Below the pieces are notes generated by a model, which made no database searches, had not been told where the DNA came from, and was given only the letters and a program-made list of their open reading frames with translations. From NCBI GenBank assembly GCA_904395865.1, contig CAJFNY010000063.1, positions 1-58,991 on the forward strand: 58,991 nt of DNA. Reading direction: 5' to 3'. The position numbers and the translations under genes are program-made. This DNA is from an uncultured Oscillospiraceae bacterium (lineage in GTDB: Bacteria > Bacillota > Clostridia > Oscillospirales > Oscillospiraceae). How positions within the stretch are numbered: position 1 is the first letter of the stretch; every line of letters begins with the position of its first letter. Below are positions 34,671-44,077 of this stretch, piece by piece.

Positions 34671-35618
34671 ATGACAGCTTCCGGACAGAAAGTGGCGATC
34701 GTAGGCGCCGGACGCGTGGGCTCCACCCTGGCGTACCGCCTGGCGGCCGGCCGGCTGTGCAGCGAGGTGGTGCTGGTGGACGGCGACCAGCGCCGCGCCT
34801 GGGCCGAGGCGGCCGACCTGCAGCACGCTCTGAGCGCGGAGGACAACGCCGTCCGCGTCCGTGAGGGCTCCTATTACGACTGTGCCGACGCAGCCGTCTG
34901 CGTCGTGACGGCGGGGGTGCGGTTCGCGCCCAACACGCCGCGGCTGGAGCAGATGGACCGCGCGGCCACCGCCATGGGCCGGATCGTCCCGTCGGTCATG
35001 GGCGCCGGATTCGACGGCGTGTTTCTCGTGGTCAGCCGGCCGGTGGATCTGATGACCTGGCTGGTGCAGCAGCTGTCGGGCCTGCCGGACAGCCGGGTGC
35101 TGGGTACCGGCACGGTGCTGGACACGGCGCGGCTGCGCTGTTATCTGGCCTCGGCCCTGCAGGTGGACGTCCAGTCCGTGTCGGCGCTGGTCATGGGCGA
35201 GCACGGCGAGGACCGCGTCATCCCCTGGAGCCAGGTGACGGTGGACGGCACGCCGCTGGAGGTGCTGCTGCGGCAGTCACCGGACCGGCTCCCCGGCTTC
35301 GACCGGGATGCGGCAATCAATACGGTGGCCGACATCGCCTACAATCTGGCGTCGGTCAAGGGAGAGACGTCGTTCGGCATCGCCTCGGCGGCGGCCGGCA
35401 TCGTCGCCTCGATCCTGCGGGATGAAGGCCGGGTGATGACCGTCTCTGCGATGCTCTCCGGCCAGTACGGCCAGGAGGACGTCTACGCCGGCGTGCCGGC
35501 GGAGATCGGCGCCGGCGGCGTCCGCCGGGTGGTGGAGTATCCGCTGACGGCGGAGGAGCTGGCGCAGTTCGGCCGGGCCGTCCGCGACCTGCGGGAGTAC
35601 ATGACGGATATCAGCTAG
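34671..35618 (+). CDS. Lactate/malate dehydrogenase-like protein, altered substrate site
   Basis: This is a 315-aa protein of the LDH/MDH superfamily. VAIVGAGRVGSTLAYRLA is the NAD loop, and Asp37 in LVDGD favours NAD. LGTGTVLDTARLR holds the catalytic Asp and substrate Arg, and MGEHGED the catalytic His. The Arg of the mobile loop is present (NTPRLEQ). The usual S-N-P-V-D motif reads S122-R123-P-V-D, so the conserved Asn that contacts nicotinamide and substrate is Arg. Activity on lactate is therefore doubtful. The start at 34671 follows GGGAGG; the ATG at 34650 precedes the site. It lies between mnmE and a cysteine desulfurase. Confidence 0.85.
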   Translation: MTASGQKVAIVGAGRVGSTLAYRLAAGRLCSEVVLVDGDQRRAWAEAADLQHALSAEDNAVRVREGSYYDCADAAVCVVTAGVRFAPNTPRLEQMDRAATAMGRIVPSVMGAGFDGVFLVVSRPVDLMTWLVQQLSGLPDSRVLGTGTVLDTARLRCYLASALQVDVQSVSALVMGEHGEDRVIPWSQVTVDGTPLEVLLRQSPDRLPGFDRDAAINTVADIAYNLASVKGETSFGIASAAAGIVASILRDEGRVMTVSAMLSGQYGQEDVYAGVPAEIGAGGVRRVVEYPLTAEELAQFGRAVRDLREYMTDIS

Positions 35619-35629
35619 GAGCGAGGGAC

Positions 35630-36748
35630 ATGATCTATTTCGACAATTCTGCCACCACCCGGCCGTGCCCGGAGGCGGTGGCGGCCATGACGGAGCTGCT
35701 GACCGACTGCTGGGCCAATCCCTCGGCGCTGTACGGCCCGGGGCTGGCGGCTGAGCAGCGGCTCAGCCGGGCGCGGCGCCAGGTGGCCGCTGCCATGGGC
35801 GCGGAGCCGGAGCGGGTGTTTTTCACCTCCGGCGGAACGGAGGCCGACAACTGGGCGCTGGCCGGCGCCGTCCGCCGCCTGGGTAAGCGGGGGAAGCACA
35901 TCGTCACCACCGCCGTGGAGCACCACGCGGTGCTGAATCCGGCCAGGGATCTGACGGCCCGGGGCTTCGACGTGACGTTCCTGCAGCCGGACGCCGACGG
36001 CCGCGTGACGGTGGAGGCGCTGGAGGCGGCGCTCCGTCCCGATACGATTCTCGTCTCCGTGATGATGGTCAACAACGAGTCCGGCGCGGTGATGCCGGTG
36101 GCGGAGATGGCCCGGGCCGTCCGCCGCCGCTGCCCCAATGCGCTGTTCCACACGGACGCGGTGCAGGGCTTTCTGAAGGTGCCCTTCCGGGCAAAGACTC
36201 TGGGGGCCGACCTGATCACCGTCTCGGGCCATAAGGTACACGGGCCGAAGGGCGTCGGCGCGCTGTATATCCGCCCGGGGCTGCCGCTGCCGCCGCTGCT
36301 GCTGGGAGGCGGGCAGGAGAAGGGCTTCCGCTCCGGCACCGAGGGCACGCCGGCCATCTGCGGCTTCGGCGCCGCCTGCGAAGCCGGGACGGCGCACCTG
36401 CAGGCAGACATCGATCACATGGCGGCCCTGCGGGACCTGTGCCGGACGCTGCTGTCGGAGCTTCCGGGCGTGGAGCTGACGGGCCGCGGCGACGCGCCGC
36501 ACATCGTCGGCTTCAGCATCCCCGGGCACCGCTCCCAGGAGCTGATCAACCGCCTGCAGGACCACGGCATCTGCGTCTCCGCCGGCTCCGCCTGCGCCAA
36601 GGGCCACCGGAGCCACGTGCTGGAAGCCATGGGCCTGCCGCCCAAGGTCATCGACGGCGCCGTCCGCGTCAGCTTCTGCCCCGCGAACACCGAGGCCGAG
36701 GTCCGCACCCTGGCCGAAGCCGTGCGGATGGAGTTCTGCGGCGGCTGA
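35630..36748 (+). CDS. Cysteine desulfurase (NifS/IscS family)
   Basis: This is a 372-aa pyridoxal-phosphate enzyme that releases sulfur from cysteine as a persulfide. IYFDNSATTRPCPEAV is the usual start, followed by FTSGGTEADNWAL. TTAVEHHAVLN contacts the cofactor ring, SGHKVHGPKGVGALYI holds the Schiff-base Lys, and GICVSAGSACAKGHRSHVL the catalytic Cys on a long, group-I-like loop. No scaffold gene (iscU/nifU) or thiI/mnmA is adjacent. It starts 11 bp after the LDH-like gene, so it belongs to that operon. Confidence 0.93.
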   Translation: MIYFDNSATTRPCPEAVAAMTELLTDCWANPSALYGPGLAAEQRLSRARRQVAAAMGAEPERVFFTSGGTEADNWALAGAVRRLGKRGKHIVTTAVEHHAVLNPARDLTARGFDVTFLQPDADGRVTVEALEAALRPDTILVSVMMVNNESGAVMPVAEMARAVRRRCPNALFHTDAVQGFLKVPFRAKTLGADLITVSGHKVHGPKGVGALYIRPGLPLPPLLLGGGQEKGFRSGTEGTPAICGFGAACEAGTAHLQADIDHMAALRDLCRTLLSELPGVELTGRGDAPHIVGFSIPGHRSQELINRLQDHGICVSAGSACAKGHRSHVLEAMGLPPKVIDGAVRVSFCPANTEAEVRTLAEAVRMEFCGG

Positions 36749-36759
36749 CGAAGCGAACG

Positions 36760-36802
36760 AAACCGCGCAAACCCACAGAGGATGGGCTTGCGCGGTTTTT
36801 TG
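36760..36802 (+). terminator. Terminator of the mnmE operon
   Basis: A 16-bp stem with one mismatch (36760-36775 with 36783-36798) runs into a T tract. The mirror A run serves the converging gene. Confidence 0.85.
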
Positions 36803-36806
36803 TACG

Positions 36807-37226
36807 TCACGCCGGGCCGATCAGGCCGGCGGACAGCAGGGTCTCAAAGGTGTTGACGGCGCCGCCGTGCTCGACGATTCTGCCGTCGACGACACGGTCG
36901 ATGTTGATGCCGGTGAACGTCAGGCGCCTGTGGGACGGGCGGATGCCGAGCCATTCGCCCTCGTGCGTTCCGGCCATCTGGAACTCGGAGATCACGTACT
37001 CCCCGTCGCAGAATTGCCGCGTGATGCGGATGGCGTAATCCGGATACGTCCGCTTCGTGGCGGCCAGGTGCTGCTGCATGCCTGCAACGCCCAGCGGCTG
37101 CCGGTCCCGGCCGGTCCGCAGCGTGCAGTCGGGGGAGAGAAACGTCGCGATGCGGTCCGCCTGATTTTGCGAGATGACGACTTCGTAGAAGTGCCGGACG
37201 AGCTCCGCTGGCCCGCTGCCGCTCAC
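36807..37226 (-). CDS. SnoaL-like / ester cyclase-type protein
   Basis: This is a 139-aa single-domain NTF2-like protein. AELVRHFYEVVISQNQADRIATFLSPD, then GVAGMQQHLAATKRTYPDY and ISEFQMAGTHEGEWLGI are typical of the SnoaL-like (predicted ester cyclase) family, small cone-shaped folds with very varied functions. The GTG at 37226 overlaps the nadE stop (GTGA) and has GGAGG four bases upstream, so it is coupled to nadE. The longer open frame upstream is a shadow of nadE. No specific role can be assigned. Confidence 0.82.
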   Translation of the reverse strand: MSGSGPAELVRHFYEVVISQNQADRIATFLSPDCTLRTGRDRQPLGVAGMQQHLAATKRTYPDYAIRITRQFCDGEYVISEFQMAGTHEGEWLGIRPSHRRLTFTGINIDRVVDGRIVEHGGAVNTFETLLSAGLIGPA

Positions 37227-39136
37227 AGGGCCTCCAGCTCCCGCAGCCACAGGTCGGCGCAGGCGTCGGAGGGCATGCGCCAGTCGCCGCGGGGGGACAG
37301 CGTCACGGAGCCGACCTTCGGCCCGTCGGGCAGGCAGCTGCGCTTGAACTGCTGCTGGAAGAAGCGGCGGTAGAACGTCTTGAGCCACCGGAGGATGGTT
37401 GCATCGTCGTACGTGCCGTGCCAGGCGTAGCGGGCCAGCCGGTAGACCTTGGCGGGCGGGAAGCCGAAGCGGACGACCTGGTAGAGGAAGAAGTCGTGAA
37501 GCTCGTAGGGACCCACCAGATCCTCCGTCCGCTGGGCGATCTCGCCGTCCTGCGGCGGCAGCAGCTCCGGGGAGACCGGCGTGTCCAGAATGTCCAGCAG
37601 AACGGCCCGCAGGGCCGCGTCACTGTGCTCGGCCACATAGTGGACGATGTGGCGCACCAGTGTCTTGGGGACGGAGGCATTGACGCCGTACATGCTCATG
37701 TGGTCGCCGTTGTACGTGGCCCAGCCCAGGGCCAGCTCGCTCAGGTCGCCGGTGCCGACGACGAGGCCGCCCAGGCGGTTGGCCAGGTCCATGAGCACCT
37801 GGGTCCGCTCCCGGGCCTGGCTGTTTTCATACGTCACGGACCGGTCGTCCTCCGGCAGGCCGATGTCCCGGAAGTGCTGCTCCACCGCTGCGGCGATGGG
37901 CACCGTCTCGAAGCGGACGCCCAGAAGCTCGGCCATCCGGGTGGCGTTGTCTTTGGTGCGGGCCGTGGTTCCGAAGCAGGGCATGGTGACGGCCAGGATA
38001 TCCTTCCGGTCGCGGCCCAGATCGTCCATGGCCCGGACCGTCACCAGCAGCGCCAGCGTGGAGTCCAGCCCGCCGGACAGACCCACGACGCAGGCCCGGG
38101 CGCCGGTGTGGGCGATGCGCTTGCGCAGGCCGGCGGCCTGAATGTTCAAAATGTCCTCGCAGCGGCTGCGGCGGGCGCTCTCATCGGCGGGGACGAAGGG
38201 CATGGGGTCAACGAGGCGGGTCAGCTCCGTCTCCTCCACCGGCAGGCAGAAGGACTGGCTCTCGCTGATTGCGCCCATCCAGCCGGGGCAGGCGAACGTG
38301 TTGCGCCGGCGGCGCTCACCGGCGAGCTTCTGGACGTCGATCTCCGTAATCGCCATGCCGGGCGCCATATCCCGCCGCTCGGCAAGGAGGACGCCGTCCT
38401 CGGCCAGAATCTGATGGCCGGAAAAGACGAGATCGGTGGTGGATTCCCCGTCGCCGGCGGAGCAGTAGAGGTACGCGCAGGAGAGGCGGGCGGACTGCCC
38501 CCGGACGAGCTCGCGCCGATAGGCGTCCTTGCCGATGACCGCGTTGGAGGCGGACAGATTGACGATCACGGTGGCGCCGGCCAGCGCCTGGGCAATCGAG
38601 GGCGGATAGGGGGCCCACAGGTCCTCACAGAGCTCGCAGCCCACCACCAGCTCCGGCAGGTCGGCGCAGGGGAACAGCTGGCCAGGGGACAGGCAGACGG
38701 CCTCCCCCAGCAGGTCGAAGGACTGGCAGACGTTCTCGCCGGAGGAGAACCAGCGGCCCTCATAGAACTCGCCGTAGTTGGGCACGTGCGTCTTGGGCAC
38801 GAGGCCCAGGATGGAGCCGTCGCTGACGGCGGCGGCGCAGTTGTAGAGCTGGCTGCCCAGGGCCACCGGCAGGCCGACGAAGACGAGCATGGGCAGGCCG
38901 CGGGTGGCGTCCCGGACGGTCCGCAGCGCCTCCAGCGCGCCGGCCTGCAGCGTCCGCTGGAGGAAGAGGTCGGCGCAGGTGTACCCCGTCAGCCCCAGCT
39001 CCGGAAGGACGAGGATGCGGACGCCGGCCGCGGCCGCGGCGCGGATGGCCTTGACGGTCTCGGCGGCGTTGTATGCGCAGTCGGCCACACGAAGGGGCAC
39101 GGACGCGGCGGCGCATTTGACGAAGCCGTGTTTCAT
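37223..39136 (-). CDS. nadE: Glutamine-dependent NAD(+) synthetase
   Basis: This 637-aa two-domain enzyme amidates nicotinic acid adenine dinucleotide. Residues about 1-290 are the nitrilase-type glutaminase, with the Glu of LPELGLTGY, the Lys of VPKTHVPNY and the Cys of VVGCELCEDLW as triad. Residues about 320-637 are the synthetase, with the PP-loop VVGLSGGLDSTLALLV, TMPCFGTTARTKDNA and VVGTGDLSELALGWATYNGDHM. The site is GAGGTG. The length fits the long bacterial form that needs no separate amidotransferase. Confidence 0.96.
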   Translation of the reverse strand: MKHGFVKCAAASVPLRVADCAYNAAETVKAIRAAAAAGVRILVLPELGLTGYTCADLFLQRTLQAGALEALRTVRDATRGLPMLVFVGLPVALGSQLYNCAAAVSDGSILGLVPKTHVPNYGEFYEGRWFSSGENVCQSFDLLGEAVCLSPGQLFPCADLPELVVGCELCEDLWAPYPPSIAQALAGATVIVNLSASNAVIGKDAYRRELVRGQSARLSCAYLYCSAGDGESTTDLVFSGHQILAEDGVLLAERRDMAPGMAITEIDVQKLAGERRRRNTFACPGWMGAISESQSFCLPVEETELTRLVDPMPFVPADESARRSRCEDILNIQAAGLRKRIAHTGARACVVGLSGGLDSTLALLVTVRAMDDLGRDRKDILAVTMPCFGTTARTKDNATRMAELLGVRFETVPIAAAVEQHFRDIGLPEDDRSVTYENSQARERTQVLMDLANRLGGLVVGTGDLSELALGWATYNGDHMSMYGVNASVPKTLVRHIVHYVAEHSDAALRAVLLDILDTPVSPELLPPQDGEIAQRTEDLVGPYELHDFFLYQVVRFGFPPAKVYRLARYAWHGTYDDATILRWLKTFYRRFFQQQFKRSCLPDGPKVGSVTLSPRGDWRMPSDACADLWLRELEAL

Positions 39137-39168
39137 ATTCGTTCACCTCATGTCACGTGGCGGCGCGC

Positions 39169-40137
39169 TCAGCGGCGCAGCAGCCGGATGTCGCTGCCGG
39201 CAAACGGCAGGCGCTCGTAGCGGCCCAGCAGCCGCGACGCGATCTGGGGCGTGTAGCGGCTGCGGAGCTCCGCAGTGGTCAGGTTGGTGGAGATGATGGA
39301 CGGCAGACCGGCCAGCAGCCGGCCGTTGACGAGATCGTACAGCGCGGAGAGCGTGAACTGGGTCGTCATCTCCGTGCCAAGATCGTCGAGGATCAGCAGG
39401 TCGCAGCGGCGGTACTTCCCGGTCAGGTGCGTGCCGCTGCCGAACTTCTCCTCCTCAAAGTCGGAGAAGATCCGGCCGGCAGTGTCGTAGACCACGGAAA
39501 AGCCGGCGTCGGCCACGGTGCGGGCGATGGCCGCCGACAGGAACGTCTTGCCGACGCCGGTGCCGCCGGACATCAGCAGGGAGGGGGAGCGGAGCGAGAA
39601 CTCCGCCGCGTACCGCCGGCAGCGCTGGAAGATCTGGTGCATCACCTCTCTGGGCGATACACCCAGCTTCGGATCCGGCGCGTCGGAGTACAGGTCCAGC
39701 CGGAAGGCGTCGAACGTCTCGCGCCCGGCCAGCAGGCTGGAGAGCTCCTGCTTCTGCTCCTGGCGGCAGAGCTCCCGCAGGCATTCGCACATGCGCTCGC
39801 CCACGTAGCCGGTGCCGCCGCAGATGGCGCAGATGGGCTCCGCCTGCAGGTCGGCCTCGTCGATGCCCTCGGACTCCAGCAGCCACTCCCGCTCCCGCTG
39901 GAGGGAGAGATTCTCCTCCCGGAGGCGGGCGATGGCCGCGGCCGGATCCTCGCCCTTGCGGAAGGCAGCGGCCATGGCCTGGGCCACCGTGGCCCGCAGC
40001 TGCCGGTCGATCTCCAGGAGCCGCGGGCAGCGGCGGTAGATGGCCTGGATGCGGGCGTCGTTCTCCCGCTCCCGCTCGGACCGGGCGGCAGCCAGGCGGG
40101 CCTGGGCCCGCCGAAGGACTTCGTCGGAATATGGCAT
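39169..40137 (-). CDS. DnaC/DnaI-like helicase-loader ATPase
   Basis: This is a 322-aa AAA+ ATPase of the DnaC/IstB group. The N-terminal 100 residues are a charged coiled region. Residues about 102-118 hold a Cys motif (CAICGGTGYVGERMCEC), likely zinc-binding as in DnaI-type loaders. LLMSGGTGVGKTFLSAAIA is the Walker A, LLILDDLGTE the Walker B, and PSIISTNLTTAELRSRY sensor 1. It loads the replicative helicase. The start at 40137 follows AGGGAGG. It lies 33 bp after the dnaD-like gene, the usual primosome pair. Confidence 0.93.
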   Translation of the reverse strand: MPYSDEVLRRAQARLAAARSERERENDARIQAIYRRCPRLLEIDRQLRATVAQAMAAAFRKGEDPAAAIARLREENLSLQREREWLLESEGIDEADLQAEPICAICGGTGYVGERMCECLRELCRQEQKQELSSLLAGRETFDAFRLDLYSDAPDPKLGVSPREVMHQIFQRCRRYAAEFSLRSPSLLMSGGTGVGKTFLSAAIARTVADAGFSVVYDTAGRIFSDFEEEKFGSGTHLTGKYRRCDLLILDDLGTEMTTQFTLSALYDLVNGRLLAGLPSIISTNLTTAELRSRYTPQIASRLLGRYERLPFAGSDIRLLRR

Positions 40138-40170
40138 GGCGTTACCTCCCTGGGCCGGCGGAGCCGGCAT

Positions 40171-41079
40171 TCATTTCTGGCGGAGCAGGCGGTTCAGCGC
40201 GTCGCGCTCCAGGTCGTCCAGCTCACCCTGGCCGGCGCTGCCGGCGGGGACCCGGCGGGGACGGGCGACGGCGGCCGGCCGGACGTCCCCGGTCTCGATC
40301 TCCTCCGCCGTGTGCAGGCCCTGCTCGTGCCAGGAGCGGAGGATGGAGTTGCAGTAGGGCCACTTCATGCCGCCGGTGTTCAGACAGGTGCGCTCGTACG
40401 CCATGGCGATGGCCTCCTCGCCGAAGCCCCAGTCGAGCCACGCGCGGATGTACCGCTCCTCTGCCGCCGTCAGCCGCCGGCCGGTCAGCTGCAGACGGGC
40501 CTGGATGCGGCGGACCTCCGTCTGCCGCTGAAGCTGGTTCTGGGTATAGAAGGCGGCTTCCTCCAGCGTGTCGATGCCCTCGTCGGCCCAGCGATAGGCC
40601 TCCTTTTCGATGGTGCGGAGCGAGGGGGCGCGGGTCTGCCCCCGGGCCCGGCTCCGCTGGATGCAGTACGTAATCAGCACGCCGATGACCTCTGCCGGGA
40701 GACCGAGATAATCGGTCATGGACAGGAGAATTTTCAGCTCCTCCGTGGAGAGCACGCGGCCCAGCCGCCGCTGCGTCTCGCCCACCAGCAGGGAAAAGTC
40801 GTTGCCGCGCTCGGTGGCCCGCAGGACGTCGGCCTCCGAATACGTGGGCGGCTGGCTGCGGACGATGGGGCGGGCCTTCTCCGCCTCCCAGAGGCCCAGC
40901 TGCCGCAGGGAGGCCAGGGCCGCATCCACCCGGTGGACCGGCAGATGCAGCGCCTCGGCGGCGCCGTCCGGAGCAGCGCCGGCACGCAGATAGAGATACA
41001 GCAGCGCCGCGTCGCCGGAGGCGGCGCCCAGCAGGCGCCGCACCTCGGACAGAGGCAGCGACAGCATGGCTTCTTCCAT
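40171..41079 (-). CDS. DnaD-like primosome protein
   Basis: This is a 302-aa replication-initiation protein. The N-terminal 100 residues form a winged-helix-like oligomerisation region, and residues about 130-200 a DnaB_2/DnaD segment (LLVGETQRRLGRVLSTEELK, then YLGLPAEVIGVLITYCIQR). A second repeat ends in the hallmark TGGMKWPYCNSILRSWHEQG, matching the YxxxIL.xW motif of DnaD C-domains. The start at 41079 has GGAG ten bases upstream; the promoter at 41165-41193 excludes the longer open frame. Confidence 0.91.
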   Translation of the reverse strand: MEEAMLSLPLSEVRRLLGAASGDAALLYLYLRAGAAPDGAAEALHLPVHRVDAALASLRQLGLWEAEKARPIVRSQPPTYSEADVLRATERGNDFSLLVGETQRRLGRVLSTEELKILLSMTDYLGLPAEVIGVLITYCIQRSRARGQTRAPSLRTIEKEAYRWADEGIDTLEEAAFYTQNQLQRQTEVRRIQARLQLTGRRLTAAEERYIRAWLDWGFGEEAIAMAYERTCLNTGGMKWPYCNSILRSWHEQGLHTAEEIETGDVRPAAVARPRRVPAGSAGQGELDDLERDALNRLLRQK

Positions 41080-41164
41080 GGGTTGGATGCTCCTTGCTTC
41101 GGAAATTGGACGGATTCCGGCCCGCGCACGACTCCGCGCGGAACGGGGTGATTCAGCAGTCACT

Positions 41165-41193
41165 ATTATAGCACAGAGTGGCCCGATTGCCAA
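41165..41193 (-). promoter_or_regulatory. Promoter of the dnaD-dnaC primosome operon
   Basis: On the minus strand TTGGCA and a perfect TATAAT are separated by 17 bp. Confidence 0.8.
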
Positions 41194-41253
41194 ACGGGAA
41201 TGGGAAAACTTCCGACGTCAAAAAAGCCGCCGCGGCGTAGGCCGCGGCAGATA

Positions 41254-41423
41254 GACTGTCGAAAAACCGCTTCGGCCGAAGGGTCCGGAGGGAGGGAAAG
41301 TGTGAAAGGGAACCGTCAGGGTTCCCTTTCGCGTTCAATCAAACCCGAATTTGCAACTTTTTGAAGTTGCAAATTCGTGGGCAGCTTGTCAAAAAAGTCT
41401 CGTCCGAGACTTTTTTGACAAGC
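41254..41423 (+). repeat. Modular hairpin repeat, copy 3
   Basis: Positions 41309-41386 are identical to 17-94. The left arm (41254-41300) matches the far end of copy 2 in reverse complement, while the block between the two in copy 2 (about 7796-7850) is missing here. The hairpins are GAAAGGGAACC/GGTTCCCTTTC, the 13-bp GAATTTGCAACTT stem, and GCTTGTCAAAAAAGTCTCG with its mirror, ending in TTTTTTGACAAGC. It lies downstream of the amino-acid ABC operon. Confidence 0.85.
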
Positions 41424-41455
41424 AAAGCCGCCGCGGCCTGCGCCGCGGCGGCTTT
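41424..41455 (-). terminator. Terminator of the amino-acid ABC operon
   Basis: A perfect 14-bp stem (41424-41437 with 41442-41455) directly follows the ATPase stop on the minus strand and runs into repeat copy 3. Confidence 0.75.
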
Positions 41456-41462
41456 GCCGATG

Positions 41463-42171
<709 letters not shown>

Positions 42172-42185
<14 letters not shown>

Positions 42186-42948
42186 TTTGCCGCAGCCTCC
42201 TTTCCAGCTTGCCCTGCAGCCAGGAGAAGATCATGACGAGCACCAGGTAGATGCAGGCTGCGCCCATCAGGGGGAACATCTGCTCCCAGGTGCGGCCGTA
42301 GATGCCCTGCACCGCGTACAGCAGCTCCTTGCCGCCGATCATGGCCACCAGCGAGGTGTCCTTGAGGAGAATGATGAATTCATTGCCCAGCGCGGGCAGG
42401 ATTGCCTTGAAGGCCTGGGGAACGACGATGAAGCGCATCGTGTCCACGTACGTCAGGCCCAGGCTGCGGCCGGCCTCCGCCTGGCCGGGATCCAGGGACA
42501 TCAGGCCGCCGCGGATGATCTCTGCCACGTAGGCGCCGGAGTTGATGCCCAGGGTCAGGGCGCCGACGGCGGCGTAGTTGCGGCTGCTGCTGAAAATGAC
42601 GAGCCCCATGATCAGCAGCTGAACCATCATGGGCGTGCCGCGGATGACGGTCACGTAGACCTTGCACACCGCATTGATGACGCCGAGAATCGGGTTTTTC
42701 CGGCGGCCGGGCCGCTGCTGGTCGTGGGCCGTGCGGACGAGCGACACGAGAATGCCCAGCACGATGCCGATGGCCAGGGCCATGGCCGTGATCAGCAGTG
42801 TCCGGCCGGCACCCTCCAGGTATTGCAGCCAACGGTCGTTCTCGATAAATGCCTGATAAAACTTGACGAAGAAGTTCTGATAAAACGGAAGCTCCTCGCC
42901 GGCTACCATCAGGGCTTTCCACTGGTCGTACAGCTGCGCCAAATCCAC
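42172..42948 (-). CDS. Polar amino-acid ABC transporter permease
   Basis: This 258-aa HisMQ-type membrane subunit has about five helices. [12 protein letters not shown] precedes the family EAA loop, [23 protein letters not shown], which docks with the ATPase. The first 45 residues are an extra N-terminal extension before the first helix. Since only one permease is present, it probably works as a homodimer. It lies 154 bp after the binding-protein gene, with a hairpin between them. Confidence 0.93.
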
Positions 42949-43056
42949 AGACAGTTCACCTCACTCCATCAGATTTTTCGGGTTTGCTATGTATGTCATC
43001 CCGCCGCCGTCCGGGCGGCGTGGGGAGCTCGCGCAGCGGTGCGGCAGACGCGCCGA

Positions 43057-43083
43057 AAAAGGGCGGCTCGGGGCCGCCCTTTT
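43057..43083 (-). terminator. Attenuator hairpin between binding protein and permease genes
   Basis: An 11-bp stem (43057-43067 with 43073-43083) with flanking A/T runs lies just after the binding-protein stop. It would cut most transcripts and leave binding protein in excess over membrane subunits. Confidence 0.7.
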
Positions 43084-43102
43084 GGAAGCTGCAGTTTCGG
43101 AA

Positions 43103-44029
43103 TTACTCCGCGGAAATGTAGCTGTCGATGATGCTCTGCACCGTGCCGTCGTCGATCAGCTCGTTGAGCGCACCGTTGACCGCATCCAGCAGCGCAGTGT
43201 TGCCCTTGGCCAGACCGATGGCGTACTCCTCCGTGACCCACTCGGTGGGCAGGATCTCCAGGCCGGGATTGGCAGCCACGAACTCACGGGCGGGGCCGTC
43301 GTCAATGATGACGCAGTCAACCTGGCCGTTGAGCAGGGCCTGGACGGCCGTGATGCCGTTGTCGTAGGCGATCACGTGGTCCTCACCGAAGCCGCCGTCC
43401 TCCGGGGGATAGGAGGCCAGGATGTTGCCGGTGGTGGCGCGCTGGGTGCCGATCATCAGATCGCCCAGGTCGTCCAGCGTGATGTCGGAGCCCTCGGGAA
43501 CGATGACCACCTGCACGCCGGTGGCGTAGGAATCGGTGAAGTCCATGACGGCAAGACGGTCCTCGTTGACGGTCACGCCGGCCATGACGATGTCGCTTCT
43601 GCCCTGCTGCACAGCCAGGAGGGCGGCGTCGAAGTCCATGTTGTCGATCTGGAGCTCCAGGCCCAGCTTGTCGGCGATGGCAGCAGCGATGTCGGCGTCA
43701 ATGCCGATGACCTGGTCCTGGTCGTCGGTCATCTCGTAGGGAGGGAAGGCGGCGTTGGTGCTCATGATGAGCTTGCCTTCCTCAACGGTCGTGAATTCAG
43801 CGGCGCCGGCGGCAGCGCCGTCCTCGGCAGCCGCGTCGTCGCCGGTGGTCTCCCCGGCGTCGGCGGAGGTGTCGTCGGAGGTATCGTCGGTGGCCTCGGG
43901 GGTCTCGACGGTTTCCGTGGTGTCGGCGGTATCGGCGTCCGTGGCCGGTGCCTCCGTCTCATTGGAGCTGCAGGCGACGAGTGCGAACACCATCGTCAGC
44001 GCCAGCAGCAGGGCGAGCATCTTTTTCAT
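43103..44029 (-). CDS. Polar amino-acid ABC transporter binding lipoprotein
   Basis: This is a 308-aa family-3 solute-binding protein. Residues 1-20 are a signal peptide with lipobox LVAC. Residues about 22-75 are a spacer built almost only of Asp, Glu, Thr and Ala. The binding domain follows (LIMSTNAAFPPYEMTDDQ, GIDADIAAAIADKLGLELQ, GRSDIVMAGVTVNEDRLAVMDFTD, LMIGTQRATTGNI). The ligand cannot be read from sequence. Sites resembling ARG boxes in its promoter hint at arginine or a related cation. The site is AAGGAAG. Confidence 0.93.
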   Translation of the reverse strand: MKKMLALLLALTMVFALVACSSNETEAPATDADTADTTETVETPEATDDTSDDTSADAGETTGDDAAAEDGAAAGAAEFTTVEEGKLIMSTNAAFPPYEMTDDQDQVIGIDADIAAAIADKLGLELQIDNMDFDAALLAVQQGRSDIVMAGVTVNEDRLAVMDFTDSYATGVQVVIVPEGSDITLDDLGDLMIGTQRATTGNILASYPPEDGGFGEDHVIAYDNGITAVQALLNGQVDCVIIDDGPAREFVAANPGLEILPTEWVTEEYAIGLAKGNTALLDAVNGALNELIDDGTVQSIIDSYISAE

Positions 44030-44077
44030 GTTTCCTTACTTCCTTGTCAAAATGGTTTTGTTGCTGGAACGTACTTG

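Noticed and set aside
36807-37388. 193-aa version of the SnoaL-like protein
   Set aside because: The extra N-terminal residues are an out-of-frame reading of nadE; the GTG overlapping the nadE stop has the ribosome site.
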